Assembly: GCA_026982335.1 (NCBI GenBank) | Contig: JALSHH010000016.1 | Span: 1-64,000, forward strand | DNA from: Phycisphaerales bacterium | Lineage (GTDB): Bacteria; Planctomycetota; Phycisphaerae; Phycisphaerales; UBA1924 | Length of the DNA stretch: 64,000 nt | Direction: 5' to 3' | Shown here: positions 26,675 through 38,574 of the stretch, piece by piece | Layout: each line of letters starts with the position of its first letter | Position numbering within the stretch: position 1 is the stretch's first letter | The notes under the pieces: generated by a model | Database searches by the model: none | What the model saw: the letters and a program-made list of their open reading frames with translations, nothing else | Told to the model about the DNA's origin: nothing | Translations under genes and position numbers: made by a program

Positions 26675-26983
26675 CTACGCCTTGATCTTGACGAATACAC
26701 CAGCAGGAACGACCAAGCGATTCAACGCCTCGACAGTCCGGCTGTTGGGCTCGTGAATGTCGATGATCCTCTTGTGCGTCCGAATCTCGAACTGCTCACG
26801 CGATTTCTTATCAACAAACGGCCCACGAAGCACGGTGTACCGCTCAATCCTCGTCGGCAGTGGAACCGGGCCCTTGACTTTGGCGTTGGTGCGTTTGGCA
26901 TGATCCACGATCTCCCGTGCCGAGGCATCGAGGGCGATATGGTCATAAGCTTCGAGACGAATACGGATCCTATTGATGGACAT
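26675..26983 (-). CDS. rpsJ: 30S ribosomal protein S10
   Basis: 102 residues. [40 protein letters not shown] and [15 protein letters not shown] are diagnostic. AAGGGTGG lies close before the ATG. It is the first gene of the S10 cluster; tuf, fusA, rpsG and rpsL are not upstream, where an oppositely oriented exported-protein gene is found instead. S10 also acts in antitermination as NusE. Confidence 0.98.
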   Translation of the reverse strand: MSINRIRIRLEAYDHIALDASAREIVDHAKRTNAKVKGPVPLPTRIERYTVLRGPFVDKKSREQFEIRTHKRIIDIHEPNSRTVEALNRLVVPAGVFVKIKA

Positions 26984-27329
26984 ATGCCACCCTTTCTATA
27001 CTTCTCTATACTCCGCTTGCGTACGCGGATCGAGCACACAAGCCTGCCCGAAGGCACCAACAGCCCGCCCTGGTTCGATGCGAGCTCCAACCCGCATTCA
27101 CGATCGCCAGAAGCGTACAAGCCTGAAAACTCAAACAAGGGTATTGCTCGAGATTTGGGGAAGAGAAGCGTAGACATACACTTTGGCGAGTCAAATCGGA
27201 AACTCTTCTGCGAGGTTTTTTGCTATGATCTTTTGGCTCATTCCTCTGATTTCATCCCGATTTTCTCCCTCATTCCCCAATTGTGCCGACCAATGCCAAG
27301 TGATGATTACTCGAATACGGAGAAATAAC
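26984..27329. other. Divergent intergenic region before rpsJ and the exported-protein gene
   Basis: 346 bases between two divergent starts, so it should contain both promoters. On the plus strand an extended -10-like TGCTATGAT lies at 27221-27229, about 100 bases before the exported-protein gene, without a good -35. On the minus strand a tandem GTATAGA motif lies 10-25 bases before the rpsJ start. No gene, repeat or clear ribosomal leader structure was recognised. Confidence 0.4.
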
Positions 27330-28802
27330 ATGCTCATCCATCCTCACCCGCCGTCCTTCTCCGAGCTCCAATCTCTTCCCCGTTCAATGACCCCACTCTT
27401 GCTCGTCGGCATCTTGCTTGGGCTTGTTGCTGCCGCCAGCGCCCAGCCGACCACCCCGCCACCGGCCATCCCCAAGCCAACGAACACCTCACCGACCACC
27501 TCAGCAATCGAACTCGAACAATCCCCCGCCCGCATTGACGCCCTCAATCTCAATATCTACCTGCCCAAGGGATCCGTAACTGAAACCACGAGCTTTGGCT
27601 CCAATGCCACGATGGGCGTCGGATTCCCCGATCAAATCGGAGTGATGACAATTAAGGAGCAAAAAACCACTGATCCCGAACTCACCGTCAAACAGGTCGC
27701 GGACAACATCATCAATCAGCTCACCCGCTTTGCAAGCTCAAAAACGGGCAAACTCATCTCACGCGACTCGAATCTCATCATCCCACCACACACAGGTGAA
27801 CGCTTTTATATTCGCCTGCCTGGACTCAATGGCCAACCTGATTCTGTCCGTGGAATGACCATTTTTCAGAGTCAGCCCCGCAAATTTGTCATCTTCGATT
27901 TCACCTGCCTCTACGCAAACTTTGACCAAGCCAGGGCCTATTACGAAACCTCAGTCGCAACCATGGACCTCGGAAACCCCACCGACTCCGACATTCGCCG
28001 AGCCGCTGCAATCAAATCCATGCTCGCCTTTCTTGATCGACGATCTGTCGAAGACTACCAGGATGCCATGACCGGCAAAAAGGATCGATGGGAACGACTC
28101 TACCTCCCGGCACCCTCGGGGGATGAAATGGACGCCACCGAATACGGGTATCGAAAAATCCGCTCTTGGGGCGGATTCAAAGGTGAACTCACCGAAAAAC
28201 CCCGGCGATCATGGACCCCAGACGATCGACAACTCGGGTATTTCGTCCAAATTGATGCGATGGCCTTGGAAGAAAACCTCCGCATCGACACCCGGGCGAC
28301 CTTCTACATGTCCGAGGACACAAAAGAAGAATCTTGGACAATCAAAATGTCCATCCGCCAGGATGGGTTTCAACAGACCTCCACCATCACGGGGGCCCGA
28401 TCAGGAACCAGTATGGCGATCGTACTCGACCAGTCGGATGCCCCAACAACCAAAACTCACCCATTGATTCAAGGTGAAGGGTATATATCGCAAGTCCAAA
28501 CCTACCTCATCGGCAAACTCCTCGCAAAAAAGGCCGACCCTGGCGAATATGCCTCCTATGCCTACAACAGCTCGCTGGGCACCATTACCCTGCGATGGGA
28601 TGTGGTTGAAAAGCCTGAAGAAACTCCAGATCTCATCCGAATCACCACCAAAGTTTCCAACGACACCCCCCCCATCGCCAGCATCTATGACAAAAACGGC
28701 AACCTTCTGCGAGTACGCCTTGCCAACGGAAGAATTTGGGAGCCCATTGAGCTCGATCGACTCATCAAGCTCTGGAAAAAAAAGGGGCTCCCCCTCGAAT
28801 AA
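27330..28802 (+). CDS. Exported protein of unknown function
   Basis: 490 residues from the ATG at 27330 (GGAG upstream). A signal peptide runs to about residue 40 (PLLLVGILLGLVAAASAQ, cleavage after Ala-Ser-Ala). A Pro/Thr-rich linker follows, then mature domains that I do not recognise: a possible beta-rich part (residues 60-200) and a second region with DRRSVEDYQDAMTGKKDRWE and GYRKIRSWGGFKGE. No cysteine pattern, enzyme motif or anchor at the C-terminus was seen. A later in-frame ATG at 27387 would give a shorter signal peptide. A periplasmic or secreted location is inferred from the signal. Confidence 0.85.
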   Translation: MLIHPHPPSFSELQSLPRSMTPLLLVGILLGLVAAASAQPTTPPPAIPKPTNTSPTTSAIELEQSPARIDALNLNIYLPKGSVTETTSFGSNATMGVGFPDQIGVMTIKEQKTTDPELTVKQVADNIINQLTRFASSKTGKLISRDSNLIIPPHTGERFYIRLPGLNGQPDSVRGMTIFQSQPRKFVIFDFTCLYANFDQARAYYETSVATMDLGNPTDSDIRRAAAIKSMLAFLDRRSVEDYQDAMTGKKDRWERLYLPAPSGDEMDATEYGYRKIRSWGGFKGELTEKPRRSWTPDDRQLGYFVQIDAMALEENLRIDTRATFYMSEDTKEESWTIKMSIRQDGFQQTSTITGARSGTSMAIVLDQSDAPTTKTHPLIQGEGYISQVQTYLIGKLLAKKADPGEYASYAYNSSLGTITLRWDVVEKPEETPDLIRITTKVSNDTPPIASIYDKNGNLLRVRLANGRIWEPIELDRLIKLWKKKGLPLE

Positions 28803-28974
28803 CCGCTCTGCACCACACCATGCGTCTTTGAGCTCTTCTTTGGGCTCGTAGGCTCCTAGGATAACCCGCAACAAATGTGTGCAACCTACCCTGATCACCT
28901 CGGTATATGCACACACGGATATCTCTATCCGAAAAATCACACCAACCCAAAGAACACCCATCCGGAGATCCCCG

Positions 28975-30996
28975 ATGCGCATTCCTGCTCGCCTTGCTGT
29001 CCTCATTCTCGCTGGTACCTGCCTCTCGCTCGGTGCCTGTGTTTCGTCAACCACACGCAACACCAATACCAACGCCGGCACCTTCGCACTGATCGCCAAT
29101 GAGCAAGTCCCGGTGCCTCAGATTGAGATGGGCGATGCGGCCACCATCGATGCGATCATCAACGAAGGCAAAAACAACTCCCAAGTCCTCGCCACACTCA
29201 CCGAGATGTGCGAAACCTTTGGACCAAGGCTCACCGGATCGTCCAACCTCCAAAAAGCACAACGATGGGCACGCAGCAAATTCGAAGCCAACGGTGCCTC
29301 AAACGCCCACCTGAGCCAATGGGGCACCATTGAAACCCGGTTCGATCGAGGCCCATCAACTGCCCGCGTTTTGATGTCCTCAGGCAGACGCAAAAAGAGT
29401 GAACCCAAAGTCCTCCGCACCCTTGAATTCTCAACTCTCTCATGGTCGATGGGAACCGACGGGCCTGTCTCGGGCAAAATCATTCACCTCCCCACTACCA
29501 TGGAAGAGTACCAAGCCAACGCAGGCAACTATGCAGACGCATGGGTACTCATCACCCCCAAGTATGCTGCTCGAGGCGGGATTCGTTCCACCGGATTCCT
29601 CATGCGCGAACGCATGGATGAACGCCACGAAATTCGCAAGGGAATCGCCCGCCGTCAAGCGGCGGCCAACGATCCCACAGCCGAGCTCTCCGACAAAGTT
29701 TGGGAAGGTTCCTTCGACTACCACGGCTCGTTTGTCCCCGCAACGCTCACCCTCGACGAAGATGGCGACACCCCCACCGGAAGCCTCTCCATCCGCAACT
29801 TCTCCGAAGGACCAATTTCCGAATTCACCCGTGACGGTGACACCGTCCGTTTCGTTTGGACTCATGACATGGGCACCTCGAACATTGAACTGACCTTCGA
29901 TGGCAACGAGGCAACCGGCGTTTCTCGCTCAGGATCGGGCAACGAGTTCCCACTTGAGTTCTCCCGCGCCACCGCCGAATCGGTCAAAGCCGAGCATGAA
30001 GCCAAAGATTCCAAAGAGGCTGCACTGGCTGCCGTGCTCGCCGAGAACCCCAACGGGTTTGTTTCAAGTTCAAAAGATGAACGCGTCTGGACCACCTCAT
30101 CGAACAACTGGATCGAACGCAAACTCGCCGATTATCCCATCGATGTCGAAGTCAATGTCCGCGAAAGCGACTTTGACTACCTCTCTGCCCGCGCCTACGA
30201 AGGCGTTGACATCCAACTCGAGCTCGATCTTCAGCACAACCTTACGGCCGGACCATTCCCCACCTATAATGTCATTGCCGAAATCGTTGGTTCTGAAAAA
30301 CCCGATGAAATTGTCATCATCTCCGCCCACATGGACTCATGGGACGGCCCGGGTTCACAAGGCGCCACCGATAACGGCACAGGAACCGCCGTCACCCTTG
30401 AAGCCGCCCGCATCCTCTTGGCAGTCGATGCCGAACCCAAACGCACCATTCGTTTTATCCTCTGGGGTGGCGAGGAACAGGGGCTTCTCGGGGCCCGAGG
30501 ATATATCGACTCGCTCACCGACGATGAAAAGGCCAAAATCTCTGCGGCCTTTGTCGATGACGGTGGCACCAACTATCAAGGTGGACTTCCTGCTGCCGAT
30601 TGGATGGTCGACTACCTCGCTGCGGCAACCGCACCGATCAATGGTGTGTTCTATTCCGAAACGGACGACGCATTCCTCAATGTCAACATCCGCCCCACCG
30701 GTGACAAAATCGACACCCACGGCGGTTCCGACCATGCAGCTTTCAATGCCGTCGGTATCCCTGGGTTCTTCTGGGATGAGGTTGGGCGGGCCGACTACCA
30801 ATTCGGATGGCACACCCAGTACGATCGGGTTGATCTGGCAATCGAAGAATACCTGATCCAATCGGCCACCAACACCGCAGTCTTGGCCTACAACCTCGCC
30901 AATGCACCTGACCTCCTCCCCCGTGAAGACCCCAATGCACCCAAAAAAGAAGATGAAGAAACCCAAGGAGAAGAAATCGAAGGGGCCTCCTACTAA
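28975..30996 (+). CDS. M28-family zinc metallopeptidase, lipoprotein
   Basis: 673 residues from the ATG at 28975 (GGAG upstream), not from the track start. The signal ends in a lipobox, LSLGAC, so it is a lipoprotein. Residues 75-470 include an insert region before the catalytic domain. The M28 zinc site is visible in ISAHMDSWDGPGSQGATDNG, WGGEEQGLLGARGYID and KIDTHGGSDHAAFNAVG, giving the expected His, Asp, Glu-Glu and His ligands. It probably trims N-terminal residues from peptides outside the cytoplasm. The C-terminal end is Glu/Asp-rich. A terminator follows. Confidence 0.93.
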   Translation: MRIPARLAVLILAGTCLSLGACVSSTTRNTNTNAGTFALIANEQVPVPQIEMGDAATIDAIINEGKNNSQVLATLTEMCETFGPRLTGSSNLQKAQRWARSKFEANGASNAHLSQWGTIETRFDRGPSTARVLMSSGRRKKSEPKVLRTLEFSTLSWSMGTDGPVSGKIIHLPTTMEEYQANAGNYADAWVLITPKYAARGGIRSTGFLMRERMDERHEIRKGIARRQAAANDPTAELSDKVWEGSFDYHGSFVPATLTLDEDGDTPTGSLSIRNFSEGPISEFTRDGDTVRFVWTHDMGTSNIELTFDGNEATGVSRSGSGNEFPLEFSRATAESVKAEHEAKDSKEAALAAVLAENPNGFVSSSKDERVWTTSSNNWIERKLADYPIDVEVNVRESDFDYLSARAYEGVDIQLELDLQHNLTAGPFPTYNVIAEIVGSEKPDEIVIISAHMDSWDGPGSQGATDNGTGTAVTLEAARILLAVDAEPKRTIRFILWGGEEQGLLGARGYIDSLTDDEKAKISAAFVDDGGTNYQGGLPAADWMVDYLAAATAPINGVFYSETDDAFLNVNIRPTGDKIDTHGGSDHAAFNAVGIPGFFWDEVGRADYQFGWHTQYDRVDLAIEEYLIQSATNTAVLAYNLANAPDLLPREDPNAPKKEDEETQGEEIEGASY

Positions 30997-31037
30997 ACTA
31001 AAAATACGCCGCTCTCGATTTATTGATTCGACCAAAG

Positions 31038-31064
31038 AGGAAGCAACATACTGCTTCCTTTTTT
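31038..31064 (+). terminator. Rho-independent terminator after the M28 peptidase gene
   Basis: AGGAAGCA, a six-base loop, TGCTTCCT then TTTTT. Stem of eight perfect pairs about 40 bases after the stop codon. Confidence 0.85.
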
Positions 31065-31147
31065 CTCCCTGACTTTCATTCTTCGAATCCCTCCAGATTC
31101 CGCCCCATTTCATCCTTAACCCGACCAATACCCGATACACTGTGCAT

Positions 31148-32236
31148 ATGGCTACCGATCGCATCATCGCACCAACCACCGCCTCGCCCATCGAAGAGCA
31201 TGCCAACTGGGCACTGCGCCCTCAATCCATCGAGGAATATATCGGACAGCCCGAACTCATCGAACGCCTGCTCATCGCTATCGAAGCGGTCAAGGCCCGC
31301 CAGAAAAGCGCCACCGATCTTGATCTGTGCGAGCACCTCGAGCACATCCTCCTCCATGGACCACCCGGACTCGGAAAAACCACCCTCGCCCATGTCATCG
31401 GCGCCGAACTGGGCACCAAAGTTCATACCACTTCAGGGCCTGCACTCGCCCGAGGTACTGATCTCGTCGCGGTGCTGACCCGATTGCAACCCGGCGATAT
31501 CCTTTTTATTGACGAAATTCACCGCCTGCCTGTCGCGGTCGAAGAGTTCATCTACCCGGCAATGGAAGACTTTCGCATTGATGTCTGTCTTGACACCGGG
31601 CTCAATGCCCGCACCGTCCAGATCAAATGCGCTCCCTTCACACTCATCGGCGCAACCACCCGCGCCGGATTGCTCAGTTCACCTTTGCGTTCACGCTTTG
31701 GGATCACCCATCACCTCAAATACTATGACCAAGATGATCTCGTTCATATCCTCGGACGATCGTCCTCGCTGCTCTCGATGGGTCGACCTGAAATCAATTC
31801 CCTCGGCTCAATCGCCGCCCGATCCAGAGGTACCCCCCGCATCGCCAACCGACTCTTGCGTCGTGTTCGTGATTTCGCCGCCGTCCGCGCGAAGGGCATT
31901 ATCTCCGATTCTGTCGTTCATGATGCTCTGGCACTCGAAGGGGTTGATGCACTTGGACTTGATGAACTCGACCGCACTTACCTGAAGACGATCCGCACCA
32001 TCTATGCCGGCGGGCCCGTTGGGCTCGAGGCCATCGCTGCAACGCTCAACGAAGACACAGGCACCCTTGAAGATGTTGTCGAGCCCTATCTGCTGCAAAT
32101 CGGATTCCTTGCCAGAACCAAACGCGGGCGCATGCTCACCAATCTCGCCTGCGAGCACTTAGGCCTGCCACGAATGCCCCAGAGCCAACTCCTCGAGGAA
32201 AAACCATCAACTCAATCGGTTCACAGCCTCTTCTAA
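31148..32236 (+). CDS. ruvB: Holliday junction branch-migration ATPase RuvB
   Basis: 362 residues from the ATG at 31148; a GTG six bases earlier is possible. LRPQSIEEYIGQPELIERL, Walker A GPPGLGKTTLAHVI, Walker B ILFIDEIHRL, IGATTRAGLLSSPLRSRFG and the C-terminal winged helix with DRTYLKTI and GRMLTNLACEHLG are all diagnostic. No ribosome-binding site is visible, but a TACACT -10-like box ends six bases upstream, which would fit a leaderless transcript. ruvA and ruvC are not adjacent. Confidence 0.97.
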   Translation: MATDRIIAPTTASPIEEHANWALRPQSIEEYIGQPELIERLLIAIEAVKARQKSATDLDLCEHLEHILLHGPPGLGKTTLAHVIGAELGTKVHTTSGPALARGTDLVAVLTRLQPGDILFIDEIHRLPVAVEEFIYPAMEDFRIDVCLDTGLNARTVQIKCAPFTLIGATTRAGLLSSPLRSRFGITHHLKYYDQDDLVHILGRSSSLLSMGRPEINSLGSIAARSRGTPRIANRLLRRVRDFAAVRAKGIISDSVVHDALALEGVDALGLDELDRTYLKTIRTIYAGGPVGLEAIAATLNEDTGTLEDVVEPYLLQIGFLARTKRGRMLTNLACEHLGLPRMPQSQLLEEKPSTQSVHSLF

Positions 32237-32260
32237 TTCAACTGGTACATGTGCGGGCGT

Positions 32261-33016
32261 TTATTTCTTGAAGGCTTTCGATAACTCTTCTTCCGCCTCT
32301 TCAGTCAAATACAGAATGCATCCATCATTGGGCGAAAGCGTCAATTTACCCTGCATAAGTGACGCAGCCACCTCAACGGGCACAGACATCATCGACGATC
32401 CACAGACATATTCGTGGCGTTTGCGGTCGATGATTTCGAGCGGTGCCATTGCATCTTCGCCGCGATTGTCGAGCAGCTCCTGATAAATTGCCATCACATG
32501 CTTGGGCACATCGGCAACAAGTGCCTCGCGTTTCGCACGAAGCTCGGCAAGTTTCTCGGCAATATCATCGGCCCGCTTCTGACGATCCGACTCGGCCACC
32601 CCACGCACTTTGTCACGATCTGTTTTGGATACTTCGAGTTCCGTAAGCTTGGCCTCGAGCTCTTCAACTTTTTCGAGTCCTTCGATGGCCTGCTCGTCGT
32701 ATGCTGCTCGTTGCTCTTTCAGATTGTTGACTTCAGAGAGAAGCGCTTTGTACTCTTTGTTGGTACTCGCGCTATTCATCTTTTCACGAAGTTCATCAAT
32801 GCGTACTTTAAGCCGCTCGCTCTCACCTTCGGCATTGGCAGTCGTCGCTTTAAGTTGGCGGATCTGGATTTGTAACGAGTCGGACTGTGCACCAAGATCT
32901 GCAAGTTTCTTGGTCTGTTCTCCAAGGAATCGCTCGGCAGCTTCGAGCCTACTCTGGAGCCCCCGCATCTCTATATCGACCCGGAACACACAAAGCAGCT
33001 GATTCGTCACGGACAT
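32261..33016 (-). CDS. Coiled-coil protein with degenerate zinc ribbon (CT398-like)
   Basis: 251 residues from the ATG at 33016 (AGGAGAG upstream). Residues 20-180 form a long coiled coil; the C-terminal part (YVCGSSMMSVPVEVAASL then SPNDGCILYL) aligns by eye with the C4 zinc ribbon of the CT398/YsxB-like family but retains only single cysteines where CxxC pairs are normal, so zinc binding is probably lost. Family members are thought to act near nucleic acids; the function is unknown. Convergent with ruvB, separated by 24 bases. Confidence 0.8.
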   Translation of the reverse strand: MSVTNQLLCVFRVDIEMRGLQSRLEAAERFLGEQTKKLADLGAQSDSLQIQIRQLKATTANAEGESERLKVRIDELREKMNSASTNKEYKALLSEVNNLKEQRAAYDEQAIEGLEKVEELEAKLTELEVSKTDRDKVRGVAESDRQKRADDIAEKLAELRAKREALVADVPKHVMAIYQELLDNRGEDAMAPLEIIDRKRHEYVCGSSMMSVPVEVAASLMQGKLTLSPNDGCILYLTEEAEEELSKAFKK

Positions 33017-33062
33017 GCATCTCTCCTGAGCGGGTGTCTCGATCATGCATGAGTCTAGCCCG

Positions 33063-33992
33063 CTATCCTCCGAGTGTGGCAGATACGCCCAGATCTTGTG
33101 TCACTTGGAGCACCCAATATGCAAATGGTGCGACCAGAATCGGTGAGTCGATAATATCCAAGACGCCTCCGAATCCGGGCAGGCTCGACCCTGAATCCTT
33201 TACCCCACCATCGCGCTTGAGCAAACTCGCAGCCAGATCCCCGCACTGACCAAGCCCACCAATCACCACACCCATCACACCCGAAACCATTAACGACGGT
33301 GCATCAATCCCTTCTTTGTGCAGCAGCCATGCCCCCCCCATCCCGACCAATCCTGATGTCACCATCCCCCCAATGAGACCCTCCCAAGTCTTTTTGGGGC
33401 TCAGCCACGGGATCATCTTATGCTTGCCGATCGTGGTACCCGTAAAGAAAGCCCCAATATCGCATGATTTGACCGTTGCAAGGATCCAGATCATCACCCA
33501 GACTGAGTGCTCACGCCGAATCAAGACAAAGAGTCCAAGCATCAATCCCATATACACATGGATCAGCAAAATCCCCGATCCCACCGCGATCGCTCCCTCA
33601 ACCTTCTTGGGTCGCACCGCATAGAGCATCCCGACCATGAATGCCACGACCACCGAAGTGATCCCGGCTGCGAACCCGCTGGTCCCACTCGCATCCTCAG
33701 GCGTGAAGGCGATGACCATCAACCCCAAAAGCCCAACCGTAATCGCAATCGATGTCCCGATATGCACGCCCTTGGCGCGGAATATCCGGGCAACCTCGCG
33801 GGCCCCCATCGCACTCAAAAGCACGAACACAGGCAGCACGATCATCCCAGGGGGAAAGGTCTCACTCGGAAAAAAAACCGGCGCACCCAACCCGTCGATC
33901 CACTGATCGAGCCAAGCCAGCACCCCTATGAGCACAATGAGCAATGGTCCAAATGTCAAACGATGCTTCAACACGGATGGACAATAGGACAC
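33063..33992 (-). CDS. cdsA: Phosphatidate cytidylyltransferase
   Basis: 309 residues with about eight hydrophobic segments. The C-terminal signature DLAASLLKRDGGVKDSGSSL followed by PGFGGVLDIIDS is diagnostic, and SPKKTWEGLIGG precedes it. It makes CDP-diacylglycerol for phospholipid synthesis in the inner membrane. It starts 20 bases after uppS, as in many bacteria where uppS-cdsA are adjacent. Confidence 0.96.
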   Translation of the reverse strand: MSYCPSVLKHRLTFGPLLIVLIGVLAWLDQWIDGLGAPVFFPSETFPPGMIVLPVFVLLSAMGAREVARIFRAKGVHIGTSIAITVGLLGLMVIAFTPEDASGTSGFAAGITSVVVAFMVGMLYAVRPKKVEGAIAVGSGILLIHVYMGLMLGLFVLIRREHSVWVMIWILATVKSCDIGAFFTGTTIGKHKMIPWLSPKKTWEGLIGGMVTSGLVGMGGAWLLHKEGIDAPSLMVSGVMGVVIGGLGQCGDLAASLLKRDGGVKDSGSSLPGFGGVLDIIDSPILVAPFAYWVLQVTQDLGVSATLGG

Positions 33993-34012
33993 GAACGCCC
34001 CGATTGCCCCAT

Positions 34013-36228
<2,216 letters not shown>

Positions 36229-36435
36229 CTATTCCATTTCCATTCCGCAGAAGAGGTGAGTGTGCGATTATCGGTACAACCATAGCCTCATGGCAGATCA
36301 ACGCATACAAGGTAATGCCTCGACAGGTTGCTTTATGCAGATTATTCGGGCTCGCACATCAATACATTGACCAGAGCATCGAGAGTGATCCTCCGAATCA
36401 TCCGATACGGATCGTACCCAAAGAAGGAGTCGGTT

Positions 36436-36612
36436 ATGTCTGATCAAAAAATGGTCAAAATCATGTGTCCCAACCTGACCTGCCGCAAGGTCCTCTCCAT
36501 CCCTGATTTGGCTCGAGGAAAGACCGTCCGGTGCAAGTCCTGTGGCACAAACATCCGCGTCCCGAACGATAAACCCGCACCGTCGCCATCAAACACCGAC
36601 TCGCCAAGCTAG
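36436..36612 (+). CDS. Small zinc-ribbon protein
   Basis: 58 residues from the ATG at 36436 (AAGGAG six bases upstream). IMCPNLTCRKVLSIP and TVRCKSCGTNIRVPN form two cysteine knuckles of a zinc ribbon of the kind abundant in planctomycetes, often in front of larger domains; here only the ribbon is present, with a Pro/Ser tail. Followed by a shared terminator. Function unknown. Confidence 0.8.
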   Translation: MSDQKMVKIMCPNLTCRKVLSIPDLARGKTVRCKSCGTNIRVPNDKPAPSPSNTDSPS

Positions 36613-36640
36613 CCCATGCCAAGAACACCAAACCGATTTG

Positions 36641-36671
36641 AAAAAGCACCATCCTCTGGACGGTGCTTTTT
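36641..36671. terminator. Bidirectional terminator
   Basis: AAAAAGCACC, an eleven-base loop, GGTGCTTTTT. Perfect ten-pair stem with A- and T-runs on opposite sides, placed between the convergent zinc-ribbon and FHA genes. Confidence 0.9.
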
Positions 36672-36719
36672 GATTGCTCAACATCGGACAAATAGGACCA
36701 AATCAGATGAGAGACCAAA

Positions 36720-37211
36720 TCACAGCGGCGGCTGATCATCATCATCGTCATCAAAGTCAAACTGGAAATCCATCATACTTGAATCATCGTTCATATCACT
36801 GACAGGAACCATCTTCTCCGCTGAGATAGAAGCCGCCGGAGCAGAGGCAGATGCAGGAATGGCAATCTCTTCAGGAAGTCCGTCTTTGTACATCGTCTGG
36901 GCGTCAATATCACCCGGCTCGCCATTGACCGAAACCAAGAACACCAATCCGCCGAAGGAAACCAAATCGCCCGCGCACAAAGGCTGGGAAGTGATCCGTT
37001 CTTGGTTGACAAAGGTGCCGTTGCTTGAACCGAGATCGTTGACGACAATCGAGCTCTCATCAACGACAAACTCACAGTGCTTGCGGGAGATTCCGGCAGC
37101 AGGCACCCGAATCTGACAATCATCAAGCCGACCCACAAGCGTCCTCGCCTGCCTCAACGGCACCGGGGTGGTCGAACCATTCTTTGTGACACGAATAAGG
37201 ATGACTTCCAA
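36720..37211 (-). CDS. FHA-domain protein with acidic tail
   Basis: 163 residues from a TTG at 37211 preceded by GGGTAGG; the track start at 37328 would overlap hemW and is unlikely. The FHA fold is clear: TLVGRLDDCQIRVPAAGISRKHCEF, VVNDLGSSNGTFVN and AGDLVSFGGLVFLV, with the conserved Gly-Arg, Ser-x-x-His and Asn that bind phosphothreonine. The C-terminus is a short Ala/Ser linker and a run of aspartates. It presumably reads Ser/Thr kinase signalling, which is rich in planctomycetes. Divergent from hemW. Confidence 0.85.
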   Translation of the reverse strand: MEVILIRVTKNGSTTPVPLRQARTLVGRLDDCQIRVPAAGISRKHCEFVVDESSIVVNDLGSSNGTFVNQERITSQPLCAGDLVSFGGLVFLVSVNGEPGDIDAQTMYKDGLPEEIAIPASASAPAASISAEKMVPVSDMNDDSSMMDFQFDFDDDDDDQPPL

Positions 37212-37269
37212 ACCGAACCTACCCTTTCCTTCATCGCTCCTGAAGACACATTCCTGCGGAGGATTTCCT

Positions 37270-38544
37270 ATGGCGGACAATACCGCCTTTTCACTTGTCA
37301 AGCAACGATCTATTGGCTCATCGGGCATTGTATTTCAAGATCAACATGATCTTCACACACCCCGACCTGAAGGCAATCGTGCTCGCTCGCTCTACATACA
37401 TATACCATTTTGTACGCACAAATGCCATTATTGCGACTTCTACTCCATCGTCGATCAGCAAGGTCGACAACAAATTTTCCTCGATCGGCTCGTCCGAGAA
37501 CTCCGTGCCCAGGCACCATACGCCGACCAAAACCCGCTCAAAACCATCTTCGTCGGCGGCGGCACCCCCTCGCTCCTCGAACCGACCCTCTGGAAAACAC
37601 TCCTCGAAACACTTGATCAACTCTTTGATCTCTCGGATATCCGGGCTGGAAAAGGCGAGTTCAGCGTCGAAAATAACCCCGAATCCGTCACCGAAGAGCT
37701 CGCAGCCACCTACGCCCAAGGTGGAGTCAACCGCGTCTCAATGGGAGCCCAGTCCTTCAATCCCAAACACCTCGAAGCACTCGATCGCATCCACAACCCT
37801 GACAAGGTGCCCCAGGCGATCGACATTTTTCAGCGGGCAGGCATCCAACGCGTTTCAATCGACCTGATCTTCGCCATCCCCGGACAAACCATCGAGCAAT
37901 GGGATGCCGACCTGTGCACCGCACTGACGCTGCCCATCGAGCACCTCTCTGCCTATGGGCTCACCTACGAACCCGGCACCGCAATGACCGCTCGGCTCGC
38001 CAAAGGTGAGTTCGCTCAAATGCCTGATGAAACCGAAACAGCGATGTACCGCCACACCATCGACACCCTCCGCAAGCACGGGTTCGATCGCTATGAAGTC
38101 TCCAACCACGCCAAACCTGAAGCCGAGTGTCAGCACAATATGCGCTATTGGACGAGTCAGGATTGGTTGGCGGTAGGACCAAGCGCATCGGGGCATTTCC
38201 GAGGCGCTCGATGGAAGAACACCCCTCGGCTCGATGATTATCTCAAACTCGACGAGCACGGGTTCGCCCCGATCTGTGAGTACGAACCACCTGACGATCG
38301 GCGTGCATTGATGGATCTGCTGATGACCTCGATTCGGCTCGCCCAAGGTGTCGATTCGGTATTTGCCCTTGAAGAGGCCGCGAAACTCGGAAAAGCGGAT
38401 CAACTCCAAGCAGCAGCGGTCATGTGTCAAGATCAGGGATGGCTTGCCCAAGCCAACTCGCCCCAGTGGCAACTGACCGATGAAGGATTCCTCTTCGCGG
38501 ATCGGGTGGCACGCGAGTTCATCGCAGCGGTGATGGCGGATTGA
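37270..38544 (+). CDS. hemW: Radical SAM haem chaperone HemW-like
   Basis: 424 residues from the ATG at 37270 with GCGGAGG upstream. IHIPFCTHKCHYCDF is the CxxxCxxC iron-sulfur signature of HemW rather than the CxxxCxxC-x-C of HemN; FVGGGTPSLLEP, VENNPESVTEELAATYAQGG, GAQSFNPKHLEALDRIH and the C-terminal GPSASGHF follow. The first 35 residues are not part of the fold. HemW inserts haem in respiratory enzymes; older annotations call it coproporphyrinogen oxidase, which is less likely. Confidence 0.93.
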   Translation: MADNTAFSLVKQRSIGSSGIVFQDQHDLHTPRPEGNRARSLYIHIPFCTHKCHYCDFYSIVDQQGRQQIFLDRLVRELRAQAPYADQNPLKTIFVGGGTPSLLEPTLWKTLLETLDQLFDLSDIRAGKGEFSVENNPESVTEELAATYAQGGVNRVSMGAQSFNPKHLEALDRIHNPDKVPQAIDIFQRAGIQRVSIDLIFAIPGQTIEQWDADLCTALTLPIEHLSAYGLTYEPGTAMTARLAKGEFAQMPDETETAMYRHTIDTLRKHGFDRYEVSNHAKPEAECQHNMRYWTSQDWLAVGPSASGHFRGARWKNTPRLDDYLKLDEHGFAPICEYEPPDDRRALMDLLMTSIRLAQGVDSVFALEEAAKLGKADQLQAAAVMCQDQGWLAQANSPQWQLTDEGFLFADRVAREFIAAVMAD

Positions 38545-38574
38545 TCTTCCTTGACCCAACGATTTCTTGTCCCA

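Noticed and set aside
30355-31206. 283-aa minus-strand ORF opposite the M28 peptidase
   Set aside because: Antisense shadow of a clear peptidase gene; composition is Gly/Val/Phe-rich in the way expected of a reverse frame.
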